A stretch of 64,000 nt of DNA from Volvox africanus (GCA_030268105.1 BSDZ01000010.1:3634001-3698000), one strand, 5' to 3'; positions 42,701 to 58,000 are shown, counted from the first letter of the stretch. Program-made: numbers and translations. Notes: generated by a model not told the origin, from the letters alone.

Positions 42701-43876
42701 CGCCGCTAATGCTGCACGACGACAACAAGTTTCAATGTGTGCGGTGCATTTTGTCAAATGTGACTTTGCAACATCGAAGCCGATCCTAGGATCTGCACAT
42801 CCCTACGTTTATGCCTGTATTTGGAATACACACAGCCCCTACATTGACACGGAGCGCGAATGCACTTGGCGGCTGCGTGGATGGCGTGCTGGTTGCAGGA
42901 CGAGTGGCCATAGGTGTGCTCGTGCCCCAGCCTTGAGACATGCCGCCGCCCGGCAGCTGGCGCGCGGCAGCTTGTGGAGTACCCGCGGCGGCAGCGGTGC
43001 TCGGCCGACCCGTGTTTGACTTTATGGCAGTCCCTTCCTTCGAAGCAGTCCCTGGGTTAACCGCATTAGGGTCAAGGGCCTGGCGTTTTGCGCTGGGCGT
43101 CGGGTAGTCCAGCTTGTCCGGTAAACTGTGATTATGTTGAAAGGCAGAGGGTGACAACATCCTGCTCAGTGGAATCGTTAGCACACATTTTTTGATAAGG
43201 CTATAAACCGGGGAACCAGTTTATCCCTTGTTGGTAACGCGCATGGGGGAAGTAACAAGCTGTCGCCAGTGCACAGCAAATCTGTTCGGAAGCACCTAGG
43301 GTGGAGTTTTCTGTCGCAACCAGGACAAGAGCGTACGGACTTTGCTAGATAAGCTCTTCGCCCGCTTACTCCTCCCATGTGGGTTTCGCGGCCTGGGGGA
43401 CGGCTTTGATGGCCGACCCGCCGGTTCCACCCGGGCCCACACGCGGTCGTGAGTTCTCCTTGCGTTGCTCGCTCTCAAGGTAATCTGCCACCATCTTAAG
43501 GCGCTGAGCTGTCACGTCCATGCTCCAATCACTACGGAGGTGCAAGGTCAAGACGCGCAGCAGGTGTCCAAAGACATCAGCCATATCGCACTTATAAAGC
43601 GACATGTAAAACCCGAACATTCATCTGGCATTAAGGCATGCACTTTCCTTTGCGCATCGCGCCCGGGTATTAGTTTTAGCAGAGTCTGCCCCAAAGCGCA
43701 CACCTTATAAGGGCAAAACTATCATATTGATTTGCGAATGATTCTGCAGTTAAGTGCAACTGCTGCGCCAGCTGCTGCGCTCGCGCTACGATGGCACTGT
43801 CCCCAAACTTATAGCTTTTGGAAGCGAACGCCCGCTCCAGCGCTGTCTGCTGATTGTGACCTGTAGCTGCGGCCAT
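39765..43876 (-). CDS. POLA2: DNA polymerase alpha subunit B, nine exons
   Basis: This is the regulatory B subunit of the polymerase alpha-primase complex, which tethers primase and polymerase at replication origins. Exons (minus): 43876-43704, about 43590-43370, 43125-42843, 42628-42470, 42301-41823, 41697-41468, 41134-40872, 40578-40409, 40140-39765. Family hallmarks: the N-terminal helical FANQYDSFAL, a PTP-type linker, GRVLAETEGAPLNAESLLLE, LFPGQSVCAYGLNPTGGKF, DVLLLLGPFVD, LQNPSTVSMG, QRSFYPLYP (formed across an intron, confirming the splice), PDVLLMPSDLAPFAK and a terminal INPGRLSRGAAGGTF. The calcineurin-like domain is known to be inactive in this subunit. Phases agree for exons 2-9; exon 1 to exon 2 does not close in phase, so a micro-exon or different donor is likely there. 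Confidence 0.93.
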
Positions 43877-46800
43877 GTTATTGCGTCTGTCGGTTCTAGG
43901 AAAGGTGGCGTAGAAGGATAAATTGCATATGACAAGCAAACCGACAGCTGTAGTATGGAGGACTACCACGCACTAATACAGCTTGAAGTTCTGAAAGCTA
44001 AACCGGAAAGCTTGACGCAACACTCTGAAGCACATGGCAGGTCTGGCGAGCCTGCCGCCAATTCCCGCTAAACGTGCCGTACTGAAATTGGTGTAACCTA
44101 GCCCCATTCCCCAATCCTCTATAGAAGCTCAATGCTTCCACAATGACCGACACCAAACCTTAATTTTTTAGTTTCATCATGAAGGCTGAAATCATAACGG
44201 CTTTTGCGCCGGAGATTATATATCTCTGTAATCGACAACATACACATCGTCTAGAAAAATTTAGCTGCGTGGCACCCACGCACGGAGCAACATGACTACA
44301 TGTACAGGTGATCATGGTGGACAATAAGCTGCTTGGGCGCGTCCCTAAGCGAAACCAAGTAAGGTTATCGAGCATCTTCGCAGACATCATCCAGAAGAAT
44401 TACCCTAGGACAGCATCACCCCCGGAGCACTAAACGGGACACGACTGATAGAAGCACAACGGCGGGAGCATCGGCGCAGCTATAATAATGATTAATCACC
44501 AGTTTGTATAACATGGATGGTAGCCGAGTCGCACTGCTACTGACCGCTAACGGTAGTCCGCTATAATACGGTACGATACGGTCTACGTGGCTGCATCGCT
44601 AGTAGCAGGTTTCGCGTACCATCCATCTTTACAATGGCTAAAGATAATCTTTGACTATTGCAGCCAGATACAACGCAGGGTACTGGATAACAGTCCTGCT
44701 ACCAGCAACTGTGACCCCAGTTTAATTGTGACTATTGTCGTCTATGGGATTGTTAAACCGTCAAAAACGTAGGCTCAAATAGAAGCCATTCAATGCGTAC
44801 CTGTGCTGTTGAACGTGGAGGGGTAGGATGTAGCAGTAATGTATGCTGGCATCCATTTGAAGACTCCATGGAGCGATTCCCCTTTCCCCCACGACATCCC
44901 CAACTTGTGCCCACGTCATCTGTTTGTAGTGTGTAGTGGTCGTTATTTTAAAAATAACTTATCAATTGGAATGAATAGCACCGTTGCACCCGTAACAATA
45001 GATCTTGTGGACAGTATGAATTGAAACCTGAGGTCTGCCAATTGCTGCGCACCCGGATAACAGGGGGTATATACCCTCTTTGGAAAGAAGGTCCCTACAA
45101 CGGAAAGACAAAATAAGACAATATTCTAACCGTTTCCGTCAACCACAACCCCGATAATCACATCCAGGAACCATGAAACCAGATGCTGACGTCGGTGTCG
45201 GCGGCGTTGACGTCTGTAGCGGCAGCGGTGGGGACGGACCCGGGGGGACGCAAGGGAAGACGGGGTGGGCGGGGCAAAATCACAAAAAGATTACTAAGCG
45301 AGACATCAATGAAGAAGGGGAAAGAAATCTAAAACAACTTATCGAACGGGCGGTGGCGGATGCAAGGCTGATTCTGCTGACGACGGTGGCGGCGGCGGGG
45401 GCGGGGGAATGCAGGGGCGGGGGCGGGACATGTAGCCGTGTTGAGGACCGCCAGCTCCAAATGCCTCCGTCGGGCGCATGCATTAGCACATGCTGTAGAA
45501 CCAGCTGCAGCACAAGCCAAACAGAAGCACATGAAGAAGCACAGAACAGACAAACCAGCAAAACAGAACAAACAGAGCACACCAAACTACCAGCCCTTAC
45601 CTGACGGCTGGCGACGATACCGTCCAATTCGCCAACGTAAGCGCCACCGCCACCCCCATCGTCATCGCCACGTATCTCCTCCAGAACAGAAAGCAAAACC
45701 TAATTTAACGAAGGGAAGTAAAAGCCCCATCTGTATTGCAAACGCCACCTCCACAACAACAATCAACCGCAGCCAAAAATGTCGCCCCAAACGCAGTCCC
45801 CTGCTTAGGAAGACGGAGAGATCAAGCTAAACACGAAAAAGTAAATGTGACCAGCCTGCAAGTAAATGTGAATGCATACGGCTGAGGCCCCTTTCCGAAA
45901 CCGCAATAATGTACGGGACAGAGTTTTACTCACGGTATCATGAAATTAGGGTACCCGCATGGCGACGTGAGGCCACGGATGGCTAGAGCGATTTCGGTAG
46001 GCTCCAGCTAACCCTCAAGTTCAGTTTGTAATGTAGTGTCAATATGGTGTGAATTCATAAATTAGAGATGTGTAAATTGTGCTATAGCGGCAATGGCTAC
46101 TGTCGTGACAGCTTTGAAGCAGTCCTCATGCTATGAGATTTTGTTAGTGAAGATAATAAACGTGAAAGCCGATAAGTGAATGGCCAAATAAAAAAGGGGT
46201 CTGGTGGCCCGACCATCTGCAGCACAATGCTATCTTACCCTATTGGTACTTACAATAAACGTTTCCGCTTACGTGGTGAATTTTATAATAATAAGTCTTC
46301 TGGCTTGCGTAGCTACACGTTTTTCGCATGGCCGTAACGTACGTTGTATGTAGATGTCCAAGTTGCCCAGATAGAACCTTTGCATGCCGGACCGTTAGTA
46401 CGATGGTGTCCTTTGCTTGGCCTTGTACGGAATAATTCCGCAAAAAGACAGTTAAGCATTTCATATCTGGTAGCAGAACTCGAGCGACTGTGGTTGCGGA
46501 AGCTGCGGCCTTATTCTTGCCTTGTGCACTCTCATGCGTCGTTATCAACAGGGGTCAGGTGACAGATCACCTCTAGTTACAGAATACTGAATTGAATTTT
46601 ATACTAAACGTAGGTAGGTATAAAGATAAATAGATAGGCAGATGGATAAATGCGTGCTAATCCGCATCTTAGGGGGTCGTATTGCGTCCATCGCCGGAGT
46701 GAAAGCATCACCTACTTAATGAGTCGAATTTCGAAAAGCAACTACCCCCTCAAAGAACGTCGTTAACTTTACAAACCAATTGAATGGATTGGATGCAGCC

Positions 46801-49047
46801 TTTTATGATGCGCAAAGTTTTTCCCAAACGCTGCTGCGCTGCGGCTTGCGCATTTACAACACAGAAAATATTTTTAAAAAACGCGCTTAACAACTTATAT
46901 ACGTCTAAAGGCGCTGCGTGTATCAGAGGATCTTCGCAGCTCAGCCCTTCTCTCCAAGCAATTGCACTGCAATCTTCCAAACCTCCAGGGCGAAATCAAC
47001 TTGCACGAATCGTCCAGCCTTTTTGCACTCACATAAAAATTGCATCTGTTAAAATTGGATTGCAATTCCAACATTGGGTGACTGGTGGAAAGCGTCTGTG
47101 TGACAGCTGCGAATGATTGGTTCGAACAGTGTCTAGCTGTCAGGGCCAGGAACTCAACATATGATACGTTATTTTGGAAGCCACGGGTCTGAAGGAAGGT
47201 CGTAATGGTGTCATAGTGGTCAGGACAAGAATGATGCTTCATGGTGCCTCCTCATCCCCAGCCACATCCCCATCCCCAACCATGAACAGCCTAAAAGGGA
47301 AGTCACGGTAGTCAGGGTGGCTGGCTGGCTGAATTGCTGGCTGACGGATGGAGGGGTGGACGGGCGGGATGACGGATGGATGGATGGACGAATACTAGTT
47401 AGTCTGATGGTACTATCCAATCATGCCTTGGCTGCTTGCGCAACAGACAGTGATTGCTTACCGATATGCTACAAAAGGTTTTGAAGAGTGGAATGAGTTT
47501 GTTTGTTTTCATCTGTACGCGGCAGTCGCTTCTGCCTCGTTATGTACCTTAATTTATTTCCATAATGTAATGTTATTGGCACATACATGGTTTGCAAGGA
47601 AAATCTGCGTCGCGGGGTTGCCTCCGTGATCCCGCTTGTGTAGTGTGCAAGCTCTGGGAGTAAAGGGCGCAATATGGAACCTTATGATTCAAAATATATC
47701 AACACATGCCTTAGGTATACATTTTCAGTAGGTTGTCCAGGATCCACTCGTTGAGTATATTATGAGCCCACCCCATGAGCAGACGTGGATTAGCAGCCTG
47801 AGTTCTTAATCCGCTAGTTATATGGGATTTGCGGGCCGTGACCACCTCCTGCTACCACAAGCGCCACATTAGATAAGCGAATGGGTTCAGAACTGGTTGG
47901 GATTTTTTCGCATTTGTATTTGGTATCATATGTGTTCACTTTGACTGTTATCAATCAAGGAAATTCACTAGCCATGCCAGTGTGGTGCCTGGACAATGCT
48001 GCCGATCCGCAAATATGTGAGTACAAGCAGAACTAGGTGGCACTATAGCAGAAACAGCAAATGGCTGTGGCATACAGCATTCCTGCAGACTATCCGGTTC
48101 ATAAGTAGCAGCATCACTGGCAATAGTCGTCAAGGGGTGGTTGCAAAAGGAATCCGCATACACATCGTTCTCTTTCTGAAGGCAGGCTACGTGCAAATGT
48201 ATACAAAAACATAACGAGCGCTTCCAGAATTCATTTGGCAATCAAAGTATGAAATATGTACGGTTGTAACGTTTGCTTCAGAACCATGCGGGAAGGTCCG
48301 TCGGTCGGTTTGAGGGGTCCAAGGAAACTCTGCAGATGTTCAGGAAATGGAGTCCCCTCCGAGAACAGAGTTGCCTCTGACCGAAGGCCTGACTTCGCAT
48401 GCAATCCGAAGAGGCATCACATCAAATGGGAATCCCTGTAGACAGGTAACCTTCTGCCTGGCGTTCCCTAGGGCGTTCCCCTGGCCTGCTCACGTGCTTT
48501 GTTACGAATCAAAATGCTACCACATGTATCATCGACGAGAGCGCTACAGACAACAGCGCGACACTAACGTCTATGGTAACACATCGTGCCTGATCATCCC
48601 TGCAATCCCCGTCTCCTTATCCACCAACATAAGACTCCCCGGTCAGTGCGTATATTTTCATAAGCGTAAGAAGCCGATATATCCGACGTAGCTTCGCCAC
48701 CAATAGGTCAGTCAACTGGGACGATGTAGTGTATTATCTTTGCGACATTCCGGAGAAGAGGCGCATGTCAAATCACGTAGTAACGTAGATGCAGTTTGGC
48801 GGAGTGCGCATGGGTAAACAGCCCCCGTCAACTCACGCATACAAGACGCATGCAAATTGAAATATCAGAAGGCCGCGAGAGCATTGTATGATGTTCGCGC
48901 AACACCATGTTCTGTAGGCAATGAACGAATCATACTACACTGATGGCGAGTCACATGCCGTAGTTTTCTAATACGTGTAAAGAAATCGCATACTCTGCGA
49001 CATGCAGTCCACGCGCTACGCAGAACGCTCTACTTCCAGGTAAGCTA
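43877..49047. other. Long spacer between POLA2 and XRN1; no recognised gene
   Basis: Several open frames exist. One at 45173-45604 (plus) begins MKPDADVGVGGVDVCSGSGG, is Gly- and Gln-rich and continues without homology that I recognise. GC drops in several parts. A GGCTG/GGATG low-complexity run lies at 47318-47390. I cannot exclude a lineage-specific gene near 45170-45840. Confidence 0.4.
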
Positions 49048-52000
49048 TCATGATCGCCGCAGTGCACGCAACAATTCTGCACCACTATTGACCGACTGCA
49101 CCTTGGTTACGGTGTCCGCGTCACCACTCGCCGGCCCTTTTTGCAGCTTCCGGAGGAGAGCCTCTCCAGAGATCGATGCTGGGGGAGTGACGACCGGAGC
49201 TGGAATTCCGGAATTGCAGTTATCCTTTGCGGCCGAAGCGTGCAAAGACCGTAGCAACGCCTGACCAGCTTGGGCACAGTCCAAAGAGTGCCGTGCATTC
49301 GGCAACTGGGCAGGCCCTATGGAAGCTTGGATGCTCGATATCGCGCCTTGGCTGCCTGGTGCCCCGGGTTCGGGCAATCCAGACGCAAGAACCGGCCGCC
49401 CACGTCCACGGAAGCCACGTCCAAATGCATCTGGCAGTCGTGCACTCCTGCCATGCGCTGAACCTGCGGCCCCGGACCGTCCCTCGGTCAGGCTGCGAGT
49501 TGATCCCGGAGCTGCGTCCTCAGCGTCATCTATGCCCTGCATAGGTTCAATATCAATTGGGTGGGACTTCGGAGCAGGCCATGCACCAGTCCCGTTGGCG
49601 CCGCCAGAAGCAGCCCCGTTGCTTTGCAGCTGGGCGGGCGCCGCCGCACCTTCTGCCAGGTTTGTGGCATCACTTCTGCTCTTACCCCGACCCCACGAAG
49701 AAGGCCCCTGTGCTCGCCCTCCTCCACCGTTGCACGGGATCTGCACGGCCGGCTGCTGGCGCTGCTCAGGTGAATATGGCGATTGTGGGGACCCAAGCTG
49801 TTGCAAGGATACCTGCTGCTGCGGCGGCACCGCATAAGGCAAGTAGTGCCCACCACCAATCATTCCCCCCATGAGACCAGCAGGGGGAGGCATCATCACG
49901 CCGGCCGAGAAAGGTCCGGCGCCTGGCATGCCTCCTACTACCAGGTTGGGGACATGTGGCGGAAAGAACGTCGGCTGTTGCTGTGGCAGCGACGAACCAG
50001 TAATATACGGCGCCCGGGGTTGAACTACGCCTGATGGCTGTGGCATTGGTATTACACCACCCTGCATCTGCACACACGGCATGAACTGCGGCTGCATCTG
50101 CTCTTTCTCTATTGTCTTATCCGATGCCGTATCCTGAGAAACTGGCAGCGGCGGCTGACCAAGCTGTTGTACTCCATGTAGCACCGCAGCAGCCGAACCC
50201 ACACGCGCGTTGGGCACAAGCATTTGCAGCTGCGCGAACCATCCAGCCGGCGCTGGCGAGGTAGCCGCTACGGAAGCACCTGCGGCGCGCACCGCTGCGT
50301 CAATCTGGCCCCCAGACGTCGCCGTTTGGCAGCGGCTCTGGCTACCCGATGTAAGCATCTGCAGCAGGACTTTCCCCCCCTCGCTTCTGGTGGGTGCCTC
50401 ATCCTGCGGCTGATGCTGCGCGCTAGGCTTTTTAACCGTATTAGTGAGGCGCATAGCCGCTCCCAACAGAGTGCTGGATGGAATGGGTGGGGGGGCGGGC
50501 ACGGGGACAGCCACCGATGCTGGCACACAGGGTGACGCACCGGCGCCACACCCTGCAGGCTGCTGCATCGCCCTTTGGACCGCTCGGGCAGCAGCATCTG
50601 TTGCTTGTTTGAGTGTGGTTGCACCCTGACCGACCCGATCACCGGCAGCCTTGTCAGATTCCCCTATGGCAGCTGCTGATGCGGCCTGCTTGCCAACATT
50701 ATGGCGAGGCACGTCGTGCATCGCGAGGAGAATCTCGGCCGGCTTGTTCACGCACAGCAGCAGGTCCAAAGGCACGTATGCACCACATTTGCCATTGACC
50801 CGTCCATTGAGGTTACTACCCCCGCCGAATTCTTCATCGAATAAGACTTCACACGCCTCCTCGTATACCCCTGCGGAATGGAGGCAAGGTAGGATTGCTA
50901 GGAAAACTCTCTCGTGACAGTCGACAAAACGGATACGGGCGGTATGCATCACAGCGCCTTTGCAGTAGCTCACCTATGACGGTACCGCGGAACCCGTACG
51001 GGGGCGTGCCCTTGCCGCTGACGCACACGACTCTGTCGCCCAGATAAAAGGAGCCTCCCTGCACCACCAGTTTCACCTGCGATGCGGAAGCAGTCCATGT
51101 CGTCAAATGCTTCAGATATAGAAAGGAATCAGCCTGCCACCAACATCGGGGAGATTTAGGGCATTTAGTGCCGACAGCATACCTGGTCTGCACCCGGGGT
51201 GTAAGGTGGAAGTAACAGTAGCGGTGGCACATTCTCGTACTCGGCAGGCGGTGGAGGCCTTGCGGGGCTTGGCGTAACGATAGCTTGCAGCGCCTTAACG
51301 CCGTCGTCCGAGAGCACCTGGGTGCCCAACTTGACCAGCGGCCGCTTCGCCAGCGCTGTGGACTTGATCCACTCAATGACTTCCCGCACCCTCTCCTTGC
51401 GGTCCGATGGTGTCAGGCCAGGGAGCATCTGGTCCAGCCTCAAATCACCTGTAAGAACAACAGGTTCACAGCAGCAGGTACAAACCGTACCGGTAAGTAC
51501 ACCAACGAGTTGTCTAAAGAGGTTAAGTACGCACTGCCCCTTGCATGGATGCCAGAACCCTGTCACTAAGGGGCCACCTGCAAAGATTGTCGTGGGCTGC
51601 AGCAGAACTTGCCAGGACATGCCAGTGATTTCGCGCATTCACACGGCGCATTCACACGCATTCACACGGAAGTTTATGCATTCATTTTACACATATGAAG
51701 AACACATTTTCCTAGCTGCAATGATATGACCTCTTCACCGCACCTACCCCCGCTTTCTCCCTCCGACTTCAACAACGCTACCCAGAGCCAGGGGACATTC
51801 CTCCGGTATTCTTGAAGAATGTTGATGACTGCCGCTGAGTAGCCCCAGCCGTTACCGTCCTGGGTGGGCTGGCTGAAACCCGGCACGCACACATCTTTAG
51901 ATGCCGTCTTAATTGCCAGGCCCAGGTCGTATCGATCATCACCTGACCGTCGTAGAGTAGCAGGTGGACGTGCACATGAAGGGAGTCGGGAGAGTCAGGA

Positions 52001-55000
52001 AAATTCCATGGCCGACGCGTAATTTTTACGCTCTAAAAATACAGCAGGTCAAAAGGTGTAAAACATCCTCACCACTGCATCTGCACCCTGGTGCTTACCA
52101 TCGCGTGCCCACATATTCCCAGTAATGCGTCCAAGCAGTCGAGGCGTTATGCCAACTTTGTTCGAGACGTCGCCACTGGTGTAGTACTTGACGGCAAAGC
52201 GCTCGACTACCCGCTTGGCAGAACGCAGAGCTTCAGCACCCGCCTACACGAGCGTCATTTATATACTATTCAGTTTTGGGGATTCCTTTCATCGCTGCAT
52301 ACAGAACAATGTTCCATAAATAGCCGCTAAGTGACATCCAGAAAGCACGGTGCACGTGTTCTCTCATCAATTTTGCAACAGTCCATTCGTAAGAGTCGAG
52401 GAATGACAGCAATCCATGGGCAGCAAACCATAGACACGAACCAAAACACCTGTGATAGCTGCTTCCGCAACACATCTGGTAGGTACCTGCTTAGTGGCCG
52501 GCTGAACCAGCACACGGTAGTGGCCGTTGGTGTCAGCAGCTCCTGATTTTGAAGGAACTTTTCCGTGCTTGGAAAACCCTTTTCCAAGGTCCGGAAGCAC
52601 GGTCGCCATGCAGCCATAGTGGTGCTTTCCTAGAAACACCACCTATGCACAGAACCACGGCGGCAGTCGTAATGTAAACGGTAAAGGTTGCCGCATTTCT
52701 CCATCATACGCACAAATGGCACATCACACAGGAAAATTAATAGGAACTCACTAACCTGCATGCCGTCGTACAGAGTCGGGTAGCTTGGCACATCATCAAC
52801 CACCGAGGACCCATGCCCATATTGCTGCGGTCTTTGTCGAATAACAGCCTGCAGAAAATAAACGCTTCTGGATCAGAAAATATTTCACGTCAAAGGAGCT
52901 GATTACTCTCTTACCTGCAACGGGACTTGAACCTCGTGTTTGGAGTACGTCTTCTCAATCGTGCCATCGCCATGGCGGATATAGCCCAGGCAAACCTTGA
53001 CACCGACCTTCACCAAGAAACACCATAACTTTAGGTTGCTGTACAGCCGACATGTTAACAGGCACTTTGAAACGGGCTTTGTTGCAGTGAATCGTGTGAG
53101 TTGTCCATGGCAAAACATCACAGACTGTCAGAATCGTAATGCTTACCACCAGATCCACTTTGCCCACGTCCATTCCGCATCTCGTCAGATACGTGCTTGC
53201 TAGGTGTGCAGCGTCCTTAGCCCAATCCTGCGTCTCCTGCATTTGCCAGCACTGAACCTACACACAGGTTAACAGGTTCAAGGAACATAAGGAATGAATT
53301 CCACAGCCCCAGGTCAATAATTGTCACGTACACCAGCAGAGACCTCCTGGCATATTCAAGGAACTCCATGCGTACACTTCTAGCTTCGGTATGCGCTGAT
53401 AACCGCGTACCACCCTCGCAACTGCATCTGCCCTGTCGCTCACCTTAACCGCACCCTTGCTGTCATAGGAAACCTGGCTGCTCCGGTCCGACACACGCAC
53501 TACCCTGGCCTCCTGCAGGTATGGCCAGTTGACATATACCCGGGATCCCAACAGGCCGGAAGTGGCCACCTGCTCGGCGCTGAGCACCGCGCCGTTGAGA
53601 GCCTCACGTAGGTCCAGTAACCCCAGCACCAGGCTCTCCTTACGGCTGGGGGTGCCCAACACGTTTACGCCCACATTGCGCAAGGAGGGGCGAACCTGCG
53701 AACATTCAGAGAGGTGGGCTTAGTTAGCTCCAGTTTTGCAAGTTTCGTGGACCAATACAATATCAATCGTCAAGCCATTTAGAAAAGAAGGTAATCATAA
53801 TTAAAGATGTATCATATGTATCATTGAATATATAATGTCATGATACTGATACCCAAATAAACAAGACATACCAGCAGGACTTTCATGGCTGGCACGACTG
53901 CAACACGCGTCATGAGCTCAGCATACCTGCAGTGACTTAAGCGTTGGCATACCCAAGGGGGTCTCAAGCCCAACACGCGTACCAGGCACCAGGGCCGGCA
54001 CAAAACCCTTCCCGCCTGCCGGTAGAGGCGGTGGCGGCGGCCGCTCCTGACAGCGACTGTGGCAGACCTACGCATTGTACGTATAGCCACGCAACGGGAT
54101 AGCCACGCAACGGGATATGCATTTAGGGCTGCTCAGTATCGAGGTGACATCGCGACACATGAAAAGCGATATGCCATGGACGCTGCAGGACCATCTATCT
54201 CGCAGGCGGCGTTTTAAACTGTACCAATGTACCAATGTACCAATGTAACTGTACCTATATACGTTCGTGAAGAAGTTAGCTACTCAGTCACCCACCTTAA
54301 GATCTCGGAAATGCTTCGGCATCGTAGAAATGCAATACGCTGCCTCCGATGTGTTCCAGCTGAACTTGAAAACCTGCTCGCAAGCAAAAAAGATGTGTGG
54401 ATTCACGATAACATGGCACGCTGTAAGGAGTCCCGGAATAATGGTGATACCCTCTGATCTGACTTGCTCACCTGGATCTGTCCGGCTGCGTTCCGTGCGA
54501 GCTCCTCGGCAGATAGCATTGCCGGCTTGACAGATCTAGACGCCTCCAGAAGGCGGACCTGCAAGCCCACCGCAAGCATCGCTGTGGATACCGTGAAGAC
54601 ATGCAAATAAACACCTTTCACGGCCACCGAAGCCAAACGGATCATTCCTGTGATCATACAGGTCTGGGAGCACATTCCAAAACCCTGAAGGGAAATCGCT
54701 TGCACAGAACCTTCATTCATCACGCTGCCGGAAGTCCTCACCTCGTCGACGAACGGCACCAGCACGACGCCCTCCCAGTCCGCACGCTTCCCCTCCATGT
54801 CCACCTGACTCCACAGACGCAACCATTGTTTCAAGACGCCATAAGCGTCATTAGCTGAAAATAGGCGTGCTGAACTGTGATATCTCAAGGGATTGACTGA
54901 AAAACTTTATGCAGTCAGCAATGCATAGCATCCATTGCTGGATCATATACCTTTCATTATTGTCGAATAGCTAGGCCATTCAGTATGTTCTGTGCATGTT

Positions 55001-58000
55001 GGTGGACGGTCAGATGATCATGCTTGAGCACGATCTATAAATTCATAAATATAATACCTGGAAAGATGCCGGATAGAAGTCAATGATGGGTGACGCGGGA
55101 TCCGTCATCAGCGCGCGAAAAGGTGAGGGCAGCAGCTTGCTGCTCGCCGCCGGTAACACGGCAAGTAGCTGCTCAAAAGGTCGGAACGGACTGCCCTGGG
55201 CGAACGAAACCTGAAGCGCAGATTGGCATACGATAGCGCAATATTAACACGGAAAGGCTTTCCGCAAAGCGCGTACACCTACTGCAAGGCGGACCTGCAC
55301 GGCGTCCAGGGTAACCAGGTCCGATGCCATCGGTGCGTAATGATAAGGGTAGTACCAGTCCCACGATGCGACGCCCCGGTAGTAGTACTCCAACACCCAG
55401 TGCAGACCCGCCACGTAGTGCTCTACTACAAGCCGCCGATCTTCAGATTCGTAGGCTTGGAGTTTCTCGTCGTAGTAACGGTCCTGGCAGGGATTATAAA
55501 AAAACGTAATGGGCGTGCAGAAGAACATGTCAACATAATACGATAATTTGAACACGTGTTAAAAAACTTCAACGTCTTGCCCTTAATAAACGATGACATA
55601 TTTAGTGCATGTTTAGACCGCCAACACGATCCCAAAGGACGCACCTATCCGCGCACCTTCCACATCTGCAACCCCTGCTCGCCGAGGCCCGCCATCATCA
55701 TTCGCCGCGCTTCTCGGCTCATCATAGTGGGTCCCTGTGCTCCTGGGCCTGGCCCGGCCGCAGCTTCTGGCTCAAGTGCACCATTCGGTTGCGACACCAC
55801 CAGCGATTGCATACCAGCGTCAATTTCGTCCAGTTGGGTGTGTTGACCTCCAGCACGGGCGGCCTGCTTCGCCCGTTTTGATTCAAAATACTCCGCATCC
55901 TGCAAGACATTAATGTCGTTTCGTAAAACCACGGCGGATAAAATCGATGAAGTCAGCAGAATCTAACCAAAAAGAGCTAGCTCGATTGAGCACTAGCTTT
56001 ACAAATGTGGGTGAGGTTCAAGTCTTCAACCTTTGCTACCGTCCAGTTGCCAGAGCAGCTGGGCGTGGCAACCAAGGAGACCGACACCGGAAAACGAACA
56101 CTTGAATGTTCTAACTGGCGCCCCCATCACCTAAACCTGCGCACCTTCGCGCGCTCCTCGAGAGTCTGAAGCTCCAGCTGCCCTATGCGATCAAGGAAGG
56201 CTTCTAATCTGCGCCGATCCAAGTCGCCTGCAAACGTGAGATACCCTCCGAGTGTGGGCAGCAGCTCCTTATACAGCTCCATCAGCGTATTCAGCGCGCC
56301 CTCCGCAATGTCAAGCGTAGGTAACGCTACGAGGGGAAATGGCGAAATGCAACAAATGACAAATCCTCACAGCTCTTTTGTTCAGAAAGGACGACTCGCT
56401 TTATTATTAAAACAACTCCTTGTTTGGCTTGTGCCCAAGGCGTTCTTACCCGGTAAAAAGTCGTTCCCAACCAGCATGCACAGCAATACGTAGTCGTCAA
56501 CAACACGCTCCAGGTCGAGCTTGAAGGGCAGCCTTATATTGCCGAATTCCAACTCGAAATATTCGCGCAGCAACCTGAGAAATCAAATCAAATCATGTTA
56601 ACGAGAATACGTAGTAGCAAGAAAGTAACCACGCACAATAACGCCTTTGTGCCACACCACGCACCCGATCTGGAAAAGAATGAAGTTTTCTGCGCATGGG
56701 TTTTCCAGGACCTCGCGAGCGGGCTGGCCCCGATTCTTGCCCGTGTAAGACACGACCTCACGAAGCAAGCAGAAGTGGGGCTCGTGTGAAACTAACGACA
56801 GCATGATGAGGTCCGCATCCAGGCCGTACATGCAATGTCGCTGATTGGGCTGGTAGTTCGGCTGCCGCTTCTCCCACCGAATATATTCCATAATTTTGTG
56901 CTCGCCCTCGCCAGGCACCTCATGCCCTTGCGAGGGGGATAGACGGCAAGGATACCGACGTATGGTATTCAAGCTTCAGAGCTATACACATGTTGCAGCA
57001 CAACTTGTTCAAATTGTAATAATACATGCCACAGCCGGCTGCAATACGTGGGACCGTCATATACAGAGAACAGTTAATCGCATAGGCGGAAACCCTATGT
57101 GCAGGCTACGGCAGTCCTATGCCCTTGACACCGGATCTTGTCATCTTACCGGAGAACACAACAGTTGGCTTCTGCCAAAGCGGATCTTCCGACATCTTCC
57201 GGCGGATAAAGAAGCGCAAATGCTTTCCCAGCCGAGCCATGAACTCCGTCCCTGGTGTGATGCAGTTGGAGTCGAAAGGATCCGCTGGAACTGCCTCGCC
57301 CTTGCGGCGCTGCTCTTCCTCATTCTGGCCAACGGCATACCAAAAAAATCAAAGAAGGTATCCTTTACAAACTTGTAACCTAATCGCTCCAGACTGGCTA
57401 CGGACTTACGTTTTCGGAGACAATAGACTATCGCCGGCAGAAAACACTCGTGTGCCTTCCATGTTTCCTCGGGAGAAATAAACCAAGATATCCTAGCATA
57501 CGTTTTCGCCAGTTCTGGCCCCGTGTGCCTGAACTTGCCCGGCCGCACACGTAGCTTAGCGTTCATCTGAGCAGACGGGGAACCCCTCGCGCACCGCGCA
57601 CTATAACAAAGCATTACGCACCTTCAGACGCTCAATGGCAGACTTAAAGCGCCGAGATCGTTGTTGGTTCATTTTGGCACGTGGGGCCACGCCTGAAAAC
57701 ACACCACCGAGACGCTTTAAATTGTCGAGGTCTCGTGAGCCTGGCAGTGCTTCGCGTGCCGTAAAAGGGGTTTACATTTATTCCTAGGTTTAAACCACTT
57801 CATTTCAAAAAACCCACCATCTATAGCCATGAAAAGTAGCTTCTGTGGCCGCACAATCTGGACAAGCTTCTCCAGATAGTCAAACACTTTGAGCATCATA
57901 TCCTCCTCTGTCACATTACCAATGTCTTTTCGGTTGGCATGCGTGCAATTGTGGATAATCCCGTTCATGTCAAGATACATATTGTCAATTTCGGGTGGCC

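Noticed and set aside
45173..45604. A protein-coding gene beginning MKPDADVG
   Set aside because: Composition is low-complexity (G-, Q- and T-rich) and no motif, splice pattern or relative is recognisable; left as a possible lineage-specific ORF in the spacer entry.
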